A DNA stretch of 64,000 nucleotides, taken from Bartonella quintana. GTDB taxonomy: Bacteria; Pseudomonadota; Alphaproteobacteria; Rhizobiales; Rhizobiaceae. The stretch spans positions 248,001 to 312,000 of the forward strand of contig NZ_AP019773.1 in NCBI RefSeq assembly GCF_009936175.1, read 5' to 3'. Made by a program: the position numbers and the translations under genes. Shown in pieces: positions 43,400-52,957 of the stretch (its first letter is position 1; every line of letters begins with the position of its first letter). Under the pieces are notes generated by a model. That model searched no databases. It worked only from the letters and a program-made list of their open reading frames with translations, and was not told the DNA's origin.

Positions 43400-43487
43400 A
43401 GGATTTCTCTTGTCATAATTCCTTTATTGTTTACTAAGTTTATGATGCATAGGCTAGTATGTTTTCAGTTATAGGGAGGTTTTATTC

Positions 43488-44426
43488 ATGAAAATTGCTC
43501 TGCAGATGGATCATATTTCAACACTTCAAATTCAAGGGGATACGACATTTGCACTTGCTTTAGCAGCGCAAGAACGCAGACATTCTCTTTTCCATTATAC
43601 ACCAGATCGTTTGTCTATGTGCGATGGTTGTGTGATTGCGCAATTGGAAGCATTGACGGTGCATGATCAAGAGGGGCATCACTATCAATTGGGGAATCCT
43701 GTCCGCACACAGTTGATGGATATGGATGTGGTTCTTTTACGGCAAGATCCGCCCTTTGATCTCAATTATATCACCACGACTCATTTGTTAGAACGTATTC
43801 ATCCTAGGACATTAGTTGTGAATGATCCAACATGGGTGCGCAATAGTCCAGAAAAAATTTTTGTGACTGAATTTTCTGATTTAATGCCAGAAACGTTAAT
43901 TACGAAAGACATTGAAGAAATAACGGCTTTTAGAGCTACGTTTGGTGATATTATTATCAAACCACTTTACGGCAATGGGGGAACAGGTGTCTTTTACTTA
44001 AAACGGGATGATCACAATTTAGCATCGCTGTTGGAAATGTTTGCACAAAATTATCGCGAACCTTTTATTGTTCAGCGCTATTTAGATGCAGTGCGAAAAG
44101 GGGATAAACGAATTATTTTGCTTGATGGTACACCTGTTGGAGCGATTAATCGGATTTCAGCAGAAATGGATGTGCGTTCTAATATGCATGTTGGAGGTTG
44201 TGCAGAAAATATTGATTTAACAGAACGTGATTATGAGATTTGCAAGCGCATTGGTCCAGCTTTGCGGGAACGTGGTCTTCTTTTGGTGGGGATTGATGTA
44301 ATTGGAGATTATATAACAGAAATCAATGTGACATCTCCTACTGGAATTCGTGAAATTAAACGTTTTGGTGGCCCAGATATTGCTCATCTTTTCTGGGATG
44401 TCGTTGAATCCAAGCGTTCAAATTAA
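43488..44426 (+). CDS. gshB: Glutathione synthetase
   Basis: A 312-residue ATP-grasp ligase joining gamma-glutamylcysteine and glycine. Typical GshB stretches are [39 protein letters not shown] and [16 protein letters not shown] at the end. Length matches E. coli GshB (316). AGGGAGG lies about seven bases before the ATG. It is divergent from the MoeB-type gene and precedes the pst operon by about 150 bp. Confidence 0.96.
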   Translation: MKIALQMDHISTLQIQGDTTFALALAAQERRHSLFHYTPDRLSMCDGCVIAQLEALTVHDQEGHHYQLGNPVRTQLMDMDVVLLRQDPPFDLNYITTTHLLERIHPRTLVVNDPTWVRNSPEKIFVTEFSDLMPETLITKDIEEITAFRATFGDIIIKPLYGNGGTGVFYLKRDDHNLASLLEMFAQNYREPFIVQRYLDAVRKGDKRIILLDGTPVGAINRISAEMDVRSNMHVGGCAENIDLTERDYEICKRIGPALRERGLLLVGIDVIGDYITEINVTSPTGIREIKRFGGPDIAHLFWDVVESKRSN

Positions 44427-44575
44427 ATTTTTTAAGCAGAGGGTTAAAAGGTGATTTTGTCAGAAAAATTATGAATGTTGTTTTTTTATATTTGTCATGC
44501 TGCAAATATGAATTAAAATTTAGATTATCATATAATGAACAAGAGATCCTGATTCACATTCTAGGGAGTTTATGG

Positions 44576-45622
44576 ATGAAAAAATTATTATCAGTTGGAG
44601 TGGGACTGGTTTTTGTGGTTTTGTTGTCAGTGAATGTTGGCAATGCACGCGATCAAATTCAGATAACTGGTTCATCTACTGTTTTACCGTATCAAAAAAT
44701 TGTTGCTGAAATATTTGGAGAAATTTACCCTCATTTAAAGATTCCAGTGATCGAATCAGGTGGTTCAGGTGCGGGTATTAAGGAATTTTGCCGTGGCATT
44801 GGGGAGAGCACAATTGATATCGTTAATTCTTCGCGAGCAATGAGGCCTAGTGAATTACAGTCTTGCTTTGATGCTGGTGTAAAAGATGTTGAAGAAATAC
44901 GCATCGGCTATGATGGTATTGTTTTTGCGACAGATATAAATGGTCCTGATTGGAAATTAGAGCCAATAGATGTTTATAGGGCGCTCGCTGCTCAAGTTGT
45001 TGTGAATGGGAAATTGCAGTCAAATAAAATTTCGAAATGGAAGGCGATCAAGAGCACTCTTCCTGATTGGCCAATAGCAGCTTATATTCCTGGCGAAAAA
45101 CATGGAACGCGTGAAGTTTTTGAAGAAAAATTGCTAGTTGCAGGCTGTAAGGCCAGTGGAGCAGTTGAAGCGATGAAATTTTTGGGAATGGATGATAAGG
45201 CGATCCATGCTGCTTGTATTGCTGTACGTAAGGATGGAAAGGTGATTGATATTGATGGTGATTATTCTGAAACATTTGCACGTCTGACTTCGAATAAAAC
45301 AGGGATTGGTGTTTTTGGTTTATCTTTTTATGAAAATAATGCTGATAGGCTAAAGGTTGCAGACATTAATGGTTTTGCGCCAACTGTTGAAACAATTTCT
45401 AGTGGCAAATATCCGATTTCTCGTCCACTTTTCTTCTATGTTAAAAAAGCGCATTTGAATATTATTCCAGGTTTGCGGGAATATGTTGATTTTTTTCTTT
45501 CTGATCAAATGATTGGTCCAAATAGTCCATTGGCTGAATATGGTTTGGTTGTTGCTTCTGACAAGGAGCGTCAAGCACAGCGTTCTGCTTTTTCTGCTGG
45601 CCGAGTGATGACTTTGAAATAA
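44576..45622 (+). CDS. pstS: Phosphate-binding periplasmic protein PstS
   Basis: A 348-residue substrate-binding protein for the Pst phosphate ABC transporter. Residues 1-23 are a Sec signal peptide ending NVGNA, then DQIQITGSSTVLPYQKIVAE and ESGGSGAGIKEFCRGIGEST form the phosphate-binding motifs. GGGAG lies eight bases before the chosen ATG; the frame is open from 44471 without family support. A TATAAT is about 40 bases upstream with no good -35, which fits an activator-dependent promoter. It heads pstS-pstC-pstA-pstB-phoU. Confidence 0.95.
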   Translation: MKKLLSVGVGLVFVVLLSVNVGNARDQIQITGSSTVLPYQKIVAEIFGEIYPHLKIPVIESGGSGAGIKEFCRGIGESTIDIVNSSRAMRPSELQSCFDAGVKDVEEIRIGYDGIVFATDINGPDWKLEPIDVYRALAAQVVVNGKLQSNKISKWKAIKSTLPDWPIAAYIPGEKHGTREVFEEKLLVAGCKASGAVEAMKFLGMDDKAIHAACIAVRKDGKVIDIDGDYSETFARLTSNKTGIGVFGLSFYENNADRLKVADINGFAPTVETISSGKYPISRPLFFYVKKAHLNIIPGLREYVDFFLSDQMIGPNSPLAEYGLVVASDKERQAQRSAFSAGRVMTLK

Positions 45623-45682
45623 TTTTCTAATTTGTAATGTAGGAGTTTTCTGAGCTGTTCCTTGTAAAAATTGAGAGACAAT

Positions 45683-47143
45683 ATGCGCATTTCCTGTATT
45701 ATTTTTTTCCTATTGCTTCTTGGTTTTATTGGCTTTTGTATTTCTTATATGCGGGCTCGCTATCTTGAATACACACAATACAAGATGCATTCTCGTGCAT
45801 ATTATTACGGCTGGTGGACATTTTTGATAACTGTTATTCCTGCTCTCGTTTTTTTAATTTTTTGGGATAGTGGGAGTGCAATTTATTTAGAATATAGCGC
45901 TTCGCGAGAAATTGGTGCGTATAGTGCACGCGTGACAGAAGTTGTTAATTATGACATTATTTTAGGGGCTATCCGTAGTCTGGTTAAAATGATTCAACAC
46001 TTTGAGGGGGATCTTATTAAGGCTTCGTATGAAGAAGTGCAGGCGCAATTATTCGCGAAAGGGTTTGTTTTGCCTCGTGAAGCACCAGATGATGTATTAA
46101 GGATAGCGCAATCATGGGTTTCTTCTTCTGAAAAGTTACAATTTATTGGTCATGGTTTGCTTTTTATAATTGCATCCTTTGGTTTTATCTGTGGAATTAT
46201 GCAAATTACTCCATATCAGCGTGCGCGCAATAAAGTTGAGTGTTTGATTGTTATAGGGTTGGTTTGTGCGTCTATAATTGCAGTTTTGACGACAGCAGCT
46301 ATTGTACTCTCTCTGTTTTTTCAGACAGTAAGTTTTTTTCAGTCTGTATCTTTTTCAAATTTCTTTTTTGGAACAGTTTGGGATCCGCGGTTTTCAGCCA
46401 GTGGTTCGGGCAATGAAGTGGGGCAATTTGGTTTAATACCGCTCCTTATTGGTACACTTTATATTGCGTTTGTAGCAATGCTTTTTGCTGTTCCTATTGG
46501 ATTGTTTTCGGCTTTTTATATGGCCGAGTATGCTTCTGTTCGATTGCGGTCAATTGTGAAGCCATTGTTGGAAGTGCTTGCTGGTATTCCAACCATTGTT
46601 TATGGTTTTTTTGCTTTGAAGGTTGTAGGACCATTTTTACATGATTTGTCTGTTTCTCTCTCTGATGGTGTTGGTTTTATTATGGCCCAAAGCATTTTGA
46701 CAGCTGGATGTGTGATGGGGATTATGTTGATTCCTTTTGTTTCCTCCTTGTCGGATGATGTTATTACAGCTGTCCCCCGTTTTTTGCGCGAAGGATCTTA
46801 TGGTCTAGGAGCAACACAATCTGAAACGATTAAAAAAGTTATTATACCGGCAGCGCTCCCAGGAATTATAGGAGCGATTTTATTGACAGCATCACGCGCA
46901 ATTGGGGAAACAATGATTGTGGTTTTGGCAGCAGGTGTTGCAGCAAATTTAACGCTTAATCCATTTGAAGCAATGACCACGATGACGGTGAAGATTGTTA
47001 ATCAATTAACAGGTGATTTTGAATTTAATTCTCCACAAACTCTTGTCGCTTTTGCTTTAGGGACGACGCTTTTTATTGTGACCCTTTTGTTGAATATTCT
47101 TTCTCTTTACATTATGCGTAAATATCGGGAACAATATGAATGA
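45683..47143 (+). CDS. pstC: Phosphate ABC transporter permease PstC
   Basis: A 486-residue inner-membrane permease. An N-terminal extension with two or three hydrophobic segments (to about 190) precedes the binding-protein-dependent transport domain, in which IPLLIGTLYIAFVAMLFAVP and the EAA-like loop LREGSYGLGATQSETIKKVI are clear. The long N-terminus is typical of alphaproteobacterial PstC. A TTG at 45671 is an alternative start. Its stop overlaps the pstA start as ATGA. Confidence 0.94.
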   Translation: MRISCIIFFLLLLGFIGFCISYMRARYLEYTQYKMHSRAYYYGWWTFLITVIPALVFLIFWDSGSAIYLEYSASREIGAYSARVTEVVNYDIILGAIRSLVKMIQHFEGDLIKASYEEVQAQLFAKGFVLPREAPDDVLRIAQSWVSSSEKLQFIGHGLLFIIASFGFICGIMQITPYQRARNKVECLIVIGLVCASIIAVLTTAAIVLSLFFQTVSFFQSVSFSNFFFGTVWDPRFSASGSGNEVGQFGLIPLLIGTLYIAFVAMLFAVPIGLFSAFYMAEYASVRLRSIVKPLLEVLAGIPTIVYGFFALKVVGPFLHDLSVSLSDGVGFIMAQSILTAGCVMGIMLIPFVSSLSDDVITAVPRFLREGSYGLGATQSETIKKVIIPAALPGIIGAILLTASRAIGETMIVVLAAGVAANLTLNPFEAMTTMTVKIVNQLTGDFEFNSPQTLVAFALGTTLFIVTLLLNILSLYIMRKYREQYE

Positions 47144-48432
47144 GTGAGGCTTTTTTTTTGCATCGGCGTAATATTGGCATCAAACGTCGATATTGGGCTG
47201 AACGTCGTTTCCGGGCGTACGGTTTGATTGCCATTTTTATTGGTTTGTTTTTTTTGTTCGCTCTTTTATGGTCGATCATGAGTCAGGGGTATGCAGCTTT
47301 TTTTCAAAGCGAGATGACTCTGTCGATTTACTTGGATGAAAAGGTCATTGATCCAAATGGTCAGCGTGAAACAAATCCACAGGTGCTTATAACAGCAAAT
47401 TATCCGCTTCTTGTACAAAATGCTTTGGCGACAAAGCTTGGTATAGATCAAAATAATCGAGTAGCTTTGCGGGATGTTAACCGTATGTTTTCAAACAGCG
47501 TACGTGTTCAACTACGTGAAATGGTGACAAAGAATCCAAAGCTGATTGGAAAAACGCGAAAAATCAAAGTCTTAGCATCAGCAAATATTGATGCTGCTTA
47601 TAAAGGACAGATTGATTTGCATGTAGCAGAAAAAAACCGCAAAGTTTCTAATCGCCAAGTAGAATGGATGAGACGCTTAGCGTATGATGGTACGCTTTAT
47701 AAAACATTCAATTTTGGTTTTTTTACCTTTGGTGCTTCAAGTCGCCCTGAGACTGCAGGGTTAGGGGTTGCGATAATCGGTTCTTTTTACATGATAGCTA
47801 TAGTTTTAGTGATTTCGCTACCAATAGGGATAGCGACAGCTCTTTATCTTGAAGAGTATGCACGCAAAAATAAATTTACGGATTTTATTGAAGTTAATAT
47901 CAATAATCTTGCGGCTGTTCCTTCGATTGTTTTTGGTCTTTTAGGACTTGCAGTTTTTGTTAATTTTTTTGGGTTACCGCGTTCAGCGTCTTTTGTTGGT
48001 GGACTTGTTTTGGCTCTTATGACGCTCCCAACAATCATTATTGCGACACGTTCCGCTTTGCGGGCTGTTCCTCTCTCTATTCGCGCGGCAGCTTTAGGAT
48101 TGGGAGCATCGAAAACACAAATGGTTTTTCATCATGTTGTTCCTTTAGCTGCGCCTGGTATTTTGACTGGTACGATTATTGGTGTAGCTCAGGCTCTGGG
48201 TGAAACTGCCCCTTTGCTTTTGATTGGAATGGTTGCTTTTGTTGCGAATATTCCTGTTACACCAATGGATCCGGCGACAGCTCTACCAGTTCAAATTTTT
48301 ATGTGGGCAAGTGAGGCAGAGCGCGCTTTTGTTGAAAAGACATCGGGTGCTATTATCGTATTAATGGTTTTTCTCTCTGTCATGAACATTTCTGCTGTTT
48401 TTTTACGTCGACGATTTGAAAGGCGCCGATAA
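47140..48432 (+). CDS. pstA: Phosphate ABC transporter permease PstA
   Basis: A 430-residue permease pairing with PstC. One membrane span at about 28-50 is followed by a soluble domain of about 150 residues (DUF3333-like, LAYDGTLYKTFNFGFFTFG near its end) and then the transport domain with the cytoplasmic EAA loop IRAAALGLGASKTQMVFHHV. Extended N-termini of this sort are usual in Rhizobiales. Translation is coupled to pstC by a four-base overlap. Confidence 0.94.
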   Translation: MSEAFFLHRRNIGIKRRYWAERRFRAYGLIAIFIGLFFLFALLWSIMSQGYAAFFQSEMTLSIYLDEKVIDPNGQRETNPQVLITANYPLLVQNALATKLGIDQNNRVALRDVNRMFSNSVRVQLREMVTKNPKLIGKTRKIKVLASANIDAAYKGQIDLHVAEKNRKVSNRQVEWMRRLAYDGTLYKTFNFGFFTFGASSRPETAGLGVAIIGSFYMIAIVLVISLPIGIATALYLEEYARKNKFTDFIEVNINNLAAVPSIVFGLLGLAVFVNFFGLPRSASFVGGLVLALMTLPTIIIATRSALRAVPLSIRAAALGLGASKTQMVFHHVVPLAAPGILTGTIIGVAQALGETAPLLLIGMVAFVANIPVTPMDPATALPVQIFMWASEAERAFVEKTSGAIIVLMVFLSVMNISAVFLRRRFERRR

Positions 48433-48490
48433 CTTCTATAAAGCAGTAATCTCGATAACGTTTGTGTTCTAAAGTAAGGTGAATTCTGTA

Positions 48491-49249
48491 ATGAAGATTA
48501 AAATGCGTGGTCAAGATGTGAAAGTTTTTTACAAAGACAAAGAAGCACTCCATGGTATTACGCTTGATATTCCTGAACATAAGGTTACTGCCTTAATTGG
48601 TCCTTCAGGGTGCGGAAAGTCGACCTTTTTGCGTTGTTTTAATCGTATGAATGATACAATTGAAGGTGCTAAAATAACAGGTCTTATTACCTTAGATGGA
48701 GAAAATATTTATGATTCGCAAATTGATGTTGTAGAATTGCGTGCGCGTGTTGGTATGGTTTTTCAAAAACCTTGTCCTTTTCCAAAATCTATTTTTGAAA
48801 ATGTTGCTTACGGGCCACGCATTCATGGTTTAGTCAAATCGCGTGCCGAATTGCATGATATTGTTGAAAAAAGTTTAAGACAGGCAGGTTTATTTGAAGA
48901 AGTAAAAGATCGCCTTCATGAGACAGGGACAAGTTTGTCAGGAGGGCAGCAACAGCGCTTGTGTATTGCGCGTGCTATTGCGGTTAGTCCTGAAGTTATT
49001 TTAATGGATGAGCCCTGTTCGGCTCTTGATCCAATTGCAACAGCACGTATTGAAGAACTTATCGATGCATTACGAAAAGATTATACAATCGTCATTGTGA
49101 CGCATTCAATGCAGCAGGCAGCGCGTGTTTCTCAATATACAGCCATGTTTCATCTAGGGCATTTGGTCGAAGTTGGTGCAACTGAAATGATATTCACCTC
49201 ACCAAAAGAGCAACGTACACAAGATTATATTACGGGGCGTTTTGGATAG
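48491..49249 (+). CDS. pstB: Phosphate ABC transporter ATPase PstB
   Basis: A 252-residue cytoplasmic ATPase powering phosphate import. Walker [10 protein letters not shown] is at residues 37-45, the signature is [17 protein letters not shown] and Walker B is [14 protein letters not shown] use the ATG at 48491, preceded by AAGGTGA; a GTG at 48479 is open but less likely. It lies between pstA and phoU. Confidence 0.96.
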   Translation: MKIKMRGQDVKVFYKDKEALHGITLDIPEHKVTALIGPSGCGKSTFLRCFNRMNDTIEGAKITGLITLDGENIYDSQIDVVELRARVGMVFQKPCPFPKSIFENVAYGPRIHGLVKSRAELHDIVEKSLRQAGLFEEVKDRLHETGTSLSGGQQQRLCIARAIAVSPEVILMDEPCSALDPIATARIEELIDALRKDYTIVIVTHSMQQAARVSQYTAMFHLGHLVEVGATEMIFTSPKEQRTQDYITGRFG

Positions 49250-49270
49250 ATGAATTGAGGAGTATAGAAT

Positions 49271-49993
49271 ATGTCTATGAAACATACTGTTCGTTCTTAT
49301 GATGCAGAACTAAAATATTTGGAAGCAAAGATTACAGAAATGGGCGGTTATGCGGAAAGAATGATTGAAAATTCTGTCGCATCGATTGTGCGGAATGATC
49401 TTCAGCTTGCTACGACAGTTATTGCCGATGATCTGTTTTTAGATGAAGCAGAACGCAACATTGATGAAAAAGCGATTACAATTATTTGCAAGCGCCAACC
49501 GATGGCTGTTGATCTACGTGAAATTGTTGGTGCTATTCGCATTTCTTCTGATCTTGAGCGGATTGGGGATATGGCTAAAAATATTGCTAAGCGGACAGTT
49601 GCACTTTCAGAAATACGTCAACCGAAAGCTTTTTACTGTGGACTTGAAACAATTACAGTTTTGGCACTCAATCAGTTAAAGGAAGTATTGAATGCTTACA
49701 AGAGCCGTTTATTGGATCATGTTGATGCAGTCCGCGAGCGTGATGGTCAAATTGATGCTCTGTATACCTCTCTTTTTCGTGAACTTTTAACTTATATGAT
49801 GGAAGATATGCGCAATATTACGGTTTGCACGCATTTACTTTTTTGTATAAAAAATATCGAACGAATTGGTGATCATGTCACCAATATTGCTGAAACACTT
49901 CATTATATCATAACGGGTTATCATATGTCTTTTGATCGTCCCCGCGATGATCTGACCTATAAAGTTGGGGTAGATGAGCAAAAAATAGATTAA
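49271..49993 (+). CDS. phoU: Phosphate transport regulator PhoU
   Basis: A 240-residue all-helical protein with two PhoU repeats, each with a metal-binding acidic motif (ISSDLERIGDMAKNIAKR and IKNIERIGDHVTNIAETL). PhoU links Pst transport to the PhoR-PhoB kinase pair and limits phosphate uptake. GAGGAG precedes the ATG. The next gene in relatives, phoB, is only a relic here and no phoR is in the window, so PhoU may now act mainly on the transporter. Confidence 0.95.
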   Translation: MSMKHTVRSYDAELKYLEAKITEMGGYAERMIENSVASIVRNDLQLATTVIADDLFLDEAERNIDEKAITIICKRQPMAVDLREIVGAIRISSDLERIGDMAKNIAKRTVALSEIRQPKAFYCGLETITVLALNQLKEVLNAYKSRLLDHVDAVRERDGQIDALYTSLFRELLTYMMEDMRNITVCTHLLFCIKNIERIGDHVTNIAETLHYIITGYHMSFDRPRDDLTYKVGVDEQKID

Positions 49994-50009
49994 ATTTTTT
50001 CTCAGATGC

Positions 50010-50520
50010 ATACAATGATTTTGTTACTGAAGATAAGGAGTATTGGGCGCTTTCTTTCAGTATAGCTGGAGAAGGGAATATGGTCTACGCATTATGGGTA
50101 ATGGCAAAAAAGCAAAGGGGTTTTTAAAGGTAATACTGCAGATTTTTTTTAATTCTTAGTTTAATGCATTTGGATAGGGGATGGTGTCATCACTTATGTT
50201 TTAGCCAGAGGGAAAGAACCCTTCTGATCATTTTATTAAAACTTGTAGTAATTCATATTGATTGTTTCAATATTGATGTAGACAATTTTAGTGCCGAATT
50301 TTTCGGTATTAAAGTGAATTGTATGGCTTCATACTTTTTGAGGCAGGGGGAATTTAAAATTTTGATTGTACACATCATAACTTTTCAAAGATGATACTTT
50401 GAGTCTAACAGAATTTTTTTAATGCTTTCTAGATCGTCTTTTTTGTATACATAAATGTTAGATAATTTTCAGAGAGGTAGTCTTTTGTTGCGATTGAAGC
50501 GTGGGGATTGATATTGGATG
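50010..50520 (+). pseudogene. phoB: Relic of phoB (phosphate response regulator)
   Basis: Weak but ordered plus-strand similarity to PhoB directly after phoU. VTEDKEYWALSFSIAGEGNM resembles the receiver start VVEDEEALSxLLxYNLEAEG. Later VITYVLARGKE resembles PVIMLTARGEE. FNIDVDNFSAEF and GEFKILIVHIITFQR match the winged-helix stretch xIxLDxxxHRV and TEFKLLHFFMTHPER. A VYINVR-stop segment resembles VYVDxRTVDVH. Stops and shifts separate the parts, and large pieces are missing. Position after phoU supports the call. Confidence 0.65.
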
Positions 50521-50748
50521 ATCTCCATCTAGTCGTTAGTAATAAATATTGTTAATGTGTCTACTTTATGAAATGATCGATTCTTCAAAGTAAGAGTTTT
50601 TTTTATATTTCGCATAAATGCTTTTTAATTCCTAATTTTATTACTGCTTGTATTAAAATTTTACTAAGTTATAACAATTGCCGTATATTTTCTTTGAAGA
50701 TACATTTAAAACGCATTCAAATTTTGAATATTTCAAAGATAGAAAAAT
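50521..50748. other. Leader region of the SleB-like gene
   Basis: AT-rich, without an ORF. It probably contains the promoter of the 50749 gene; no hexamers were fixed with confidence. Confidence 0.35.
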
Positions 50749-51621
50749 ATGTTGCATAAGATGAAAGAGAAATGTTGGGCTATTTTTGTTAGCTGTTGTG
50801 TAGCTGTAGCACCGTTGGTTGTTGTGGGATGTGCTTCAGATCATTTTAGTGCTCGAAAGGGCAATGATAACAAGAAAATAAAAGCAGAGATGTATCCGTT
50901 GACAGAGCGCGAATGTCTCATGCGTGCAATGTATTTTGAATCGAATCGCACAAGCCGTGAAGGGATGATTGCAGTGGGAACGGTTGTTATGAATCGTGTT
51001 AATTCAACTGCTTATCCAAAGACGATTTGCGGCGTTGTCGGTCAGTACAAACAGTTTGCTCCCGGTGTTTTAACACGTCCTATGACAGAGCCGGCATCCG
51101 TTGCTCGTGTTAGAGAGGCAGCTAATGCTGTTTTACACGGTGAACGGGATAAGAAAGTTAAAAACGCTAAATTTTTTCATACCGCTGGTTTATCTTTTCC
51201 TTATAAAAACATGCACTATGTACGTGTTGCAGGAGGGAATGCTTTTTATGAAAAGCGATCCCGTGATGGATCGCTTCAGGTTCCTACGAATGATCGTTCT
51301 TATGATGTTGCTTATGCTTTTGCCCAAGAACAACATTCTGGCAATGCGCCCAGTTTCATGGATACAAGCTTAGCAGGCAAGGGAATAAAAACAGAGGAAA
51401 GACGAAATGCCTCTCCTTCGGTAAAGATAGCACAGGTGAGCAAGGTACGTACTACACCTTTTGTTGTGGCACAGCTTGATAAAGTTCCTATTCCCACATA
51501 TGCACCTAATCGTCCAGATGAGAAAGGGGAAGCTAAACCCGTTACAGTGTATACTATGCCCTCATCAGATCAGTTAATTGCAATTGTTGCAATGTTAGAA
51601 GAACAGTACAGAATCCGGTAA
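50749..51621 (+). CDS. SleB-like cell wall hydrolase, lipoprotein
   Basis: A 290-residue predicted lipoprotein. A signal peptide ends in the lipobox VVVGC, giving Cys28 as the lipidated residue. The hydrolase domain (about 50-165, Hydrolase_2/SleB-CwlJ family) begins LTERECLMRAMYFESNRTSR, where the Glu is the likely catalytic acid, and continues GTVVMNRVNSTAYPKTICGV. The remaining roughly 120 residues are Pro/Lys-rich and unassigned. Expected to cleave murein glycan strands from the outer-membrane side; spore functions of SleB do not apply here. It has a long leader region and no close operon partner. Confidence 0.88.
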   Translation: MLHKMKEKCWAIFVSCCVAVAPLVVVGCASDHFSARKGNDNKKIKAEMYPLTERECLMRAMYFESNRTSREGMIAVGTVVMNRVNSTAYPKTICGVVGQYKQFAPGVLTRPMTEPASVARVREAANAVLHGERDKKVKNAKFFHTAGLSFPYKNMHYVRVAGGNAFYEKRSRDGSLQVPTNDRSYDVAYAFAQEQHSGNAPSFMDTSLAGKGIKTEERRNASPSVKIAQVSKVRTTPFVVAQLDKVPIPTYAPNRPDEKGEAKPVTVYTMPSSDQLIAIVAMLEEQYRIR

Positions 51622-51653
51622 TTTTTTCACAATCACAAGGAAGGGTATTGGTA

Positions 51654-52901
51654 ATGTACTTTGATATTCATGAGATAATTTCGCCTGAAATGCTTAATCG
51701 CCTTGCAGAAATTACGGTAAAAGTCGGGCTAAATTTACAAGAGGGGCAGGATCTTGTTTTAACTGCTCCAGTTTCAGCATTACCTTTTGTTCGGCGTATT
51801 GCATATCATGCTTATAAAGTTGGAGCTGGTGTGATTACACCAATTTTTAGTGATGATATGTTATCGCTTACACGTTTTGAAAATGCACATACTGCTAGTT
51901 TTGATTGTGCACCTTCTTGGCTGTATAAGGGAATGGCGAAGGCTTTTGAAAATGGGGCTGCGCGTTTAGCTATTGTTGGTGATAATCCTTTTCTGTTTTC
52001 CAATCAAGATTTTGATAAGGTTACACGTTTAAATAAGGCGACTTCAATGGCTTATCAGCCTGCTCTCAAAAAAATATCAAATTTTGCCGTGAATTGGTCG
52101 GTTGTTGCTTATCCAACAGCAGGGTGGGCTGAGGCGATGTTCCCTTCTTTGCCACTTAATGAGGCGATTAAGAAATTAGCTGATGCAATTTTTTCTGCTT
52201 CACGTGTTACGCAAGAGGATCCAGTGCATGCCTGGGTTGTCCATAATGCAACTTTGAAGCAGCGATCATCTTGGCTTAATGAACAGCGTTTTTCTGCTCT
52301 ATATTTTACAGGGCCAGGGACTGATTTAATGGTTGGTTTGGCAGATGATCATGAATGGCATGGTGGTGCATCAGTTGCCCAAAATGGTGTTGTCTGCAAT
52401 CCTAATATTCCGACAGAAGAAGTATTCACTACTCCTCATGCTCATAAGGTTGAAGGTTTTGTTCGTTCGACGAAGCCTCTTTCCTATCAAGGAGCGCTCA
52501 TTGATAATATTGAGGTGCGATTTGAAGCGGGGTGTATTGTTGATGCACGTGCTTCGACGGGGAGGGAAGTTTTGCAACAGGTTTTGCAAATTGATGAAGG
52601 GGCTAGTCGATTGGGCGAAGTTGCTCTTGTTCCACATTGTTCACCAATTTCTAAGAGCAATCTTCTTTTTTATAATACATTGTTTGATGAAAATGCTGCA
52701 TGTCATATTGCTTTAGGGCAGTGTTATTCCAAGTGCTTTTTAGATGGAGCATCATTGACGGCAGAGGAAATTTCAGCGCGTGGTGGTAACAAAAGTGTGA
52801 TTCATATTGACTGGATGATTGGATCTGATGAAATCGACATAGACGGCATTACGCAGGATGGTATGAGAGTTCCTGTATTTCGTAAGGGTGAATGGGCTTA
52901 A
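51654..52901 (+). CDS. M29 family aminopeptidase
   Basis: A 415-residue metallo-aminopeptidase (AmpS/PepS/thermophilic aminopeptidase group), expected to be a cytoplasmic dimer releasing N-terminal residues. Family segments include GLNLQEGQDLVLTAPV, NIPTEEVFTTPHAHKVEGFV with metal-binding Glu and His, and GEVALVPHCSPISKSNLLFY. AAGGAAGG precedes the chosen ATG; a TTG two codons earlier is open. It sits 32 bases after the SleB-like gene. Confidence 0.92.
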   Translation: MYFDIHEIISPEMLNRLAEITVKVGLNLQEGQDLVLTAPVSALPFVRRIAYHAYKVGAGVITPIFSDDMLSLTRFENAHTASFDCAPSWLYKGMAKAFENGAARLAIVGDNPFLFSNQDFDKVTRLNKATSMAYQPALKKISNFAVNWSVVAYPTAGWAEAMFPSLPLNEAIKKLADAIFSASRVTQEDPVHAWVVHNATLKQRSSWLNEQRFSALYFTGPGTDLMVGLADDHEWHGGASVAQNGVVCNPNIPTEEVFTTPHAHKVEGFVRSTKPLSYQGALIDNIEVRFEAGCIVDARASTGREVLQQVLQIDEGASRLGEVALVPHCSPISKSNLLFYNTLFDENAACHIALGQCYSKCFLDGASLTAEEISARGGNKSVIHIDWMIGSDEIDIDGITQDGMRVPVFRKGEWA

Positions 52902-52957
52902 TATTATTTTTTTCGATGGTATTTTGTTGGAAAATGCGTCATTATTTAAGAAAATAG

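Noticed and set aside
44440..44510. Pho box before pstS
   Set aside because: Two TTGTCA-like half-sites are 35 bases apart rather than in 11-base repeats, so the match is not credible.
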